32,767 nt of DNA, from assembly GCA_002292365.1 (NCBI GenBank), contig DBBU01000023.1, forward strand, positions 1-32,767, in the 5' to 3' direction. The DNA is from Flammeovirgaceae bacterium UBA976 (lineage in GTDB: Bacteria > Bacteroidota > Bacteroidia > Cytophagales > Cyclobacteriaceae). The notes beneath the pieces are model-generated. The model was not told the DNA's origin. It was given only the letters and a program-made list of their open reading frames with translations, and ran no database searches. Of this stretch, positions 32,678 to 32,767 are shown piece after piece. Positions within the stretch are counted from its first letter, which is position 1. Each line of letters starts with the position of its first letter. The translations under genes were made by a program, and so were the position numbers.

Positions 32678-32767
32678 GTTATTTTAAAGCAAATGCCATA
32701 ACTTTTTATAGAAATCGTATAAAAAATCTTTTAGAAGCCAAAAAAAGTTGATTATTTGACTGATTGG

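Overview
The window is chromosomal DNA from an AT-rich member of the Bacteroidota. Three things point there. Several promoters carry the phylum's -7 element TAnnTTTG just upstream of genes. Shine-Dalgarno sequences are largely absent. The gene families are typical of the phylum: CsgG-like proteins, TIGR03032/DUF4915 proteins, DUF4488-type lipocalins, linoleoyl-CoA-type desaturases, PaaE-like reductases, and DUF1080 with Gfo/Idh/MocA pairs. No rRNA, tRNA, CRISPR array, insertion sequence or prophage gene was seen.

Layout. 1-900: 3' part of a protein with two NTF2/SnoaL-like domains, then a terminator. 925-2590: a decayed sugar-catabolism operon (DUF1080 hydrolase and Gfo/Idh/MocA oxidoreductase), both dead. 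2699-3419: an SGNH esterase whose lipoprotein signal is out of frame with its start. 3673-4790: a 16-bp perfect inverted repeat, a small MotA/TolQ/ExbB-like membrane protein, a terminator, and a coupled DUF2178-like/XRE pair. 4964-8010: secreted S10 carboxypeptidase and a CsgG-family protein. 8157-9689: a dead phosphoribosyltransferase downstream of an intact threonine dehydratase/serine racemase-type enzyme. 9836-13420: AlkB, an M28 lipoprotein peptidase, SixA-like phosphatase and a small lipoprotein. 13455-15573: heptosyltransferase-like GT9 with a TIGR03032 protein. 15808-18938: a 27-residue hydrophobic ORF, a secreted protein of unknown function, then pyrR-pyrB. 18939-21463: purB, and divergently a ferredoxin-type reductase. 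21518-25600: membrane protein, alpha/beta hydrolase, TerC, a double-lipocalin secreted protein and pirin. 25836-28942: bestrophin-like channel, secreted CotH-kinase-like protein and secreted PPP-type phosphatase in a tight operon. 29125-30231: acyl-CoA desaturase. 30256-32648: TspO-like, DUF1772-like, DoxX-like and another small membrane protein, then a cold-shock protein.

Most of this is housekeeping and envelope metabolism. Pyrimidine and purine synthesis genes (pyrR, pyrB, purB) converge with abutting stop codons. The ferredoxin-type reductase and the desaturase could form one electron-transfer chain although they are not adjacent. The most system-like unit is 25836-28942, where a putative extracytoplasmic kinase-fold protein and a secreted phosphatase are co-transcribed with an anion-channel-like protein. 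Three pseudogenes, several of whose stops fall at expected tryptophan codons, show recent gene loss.
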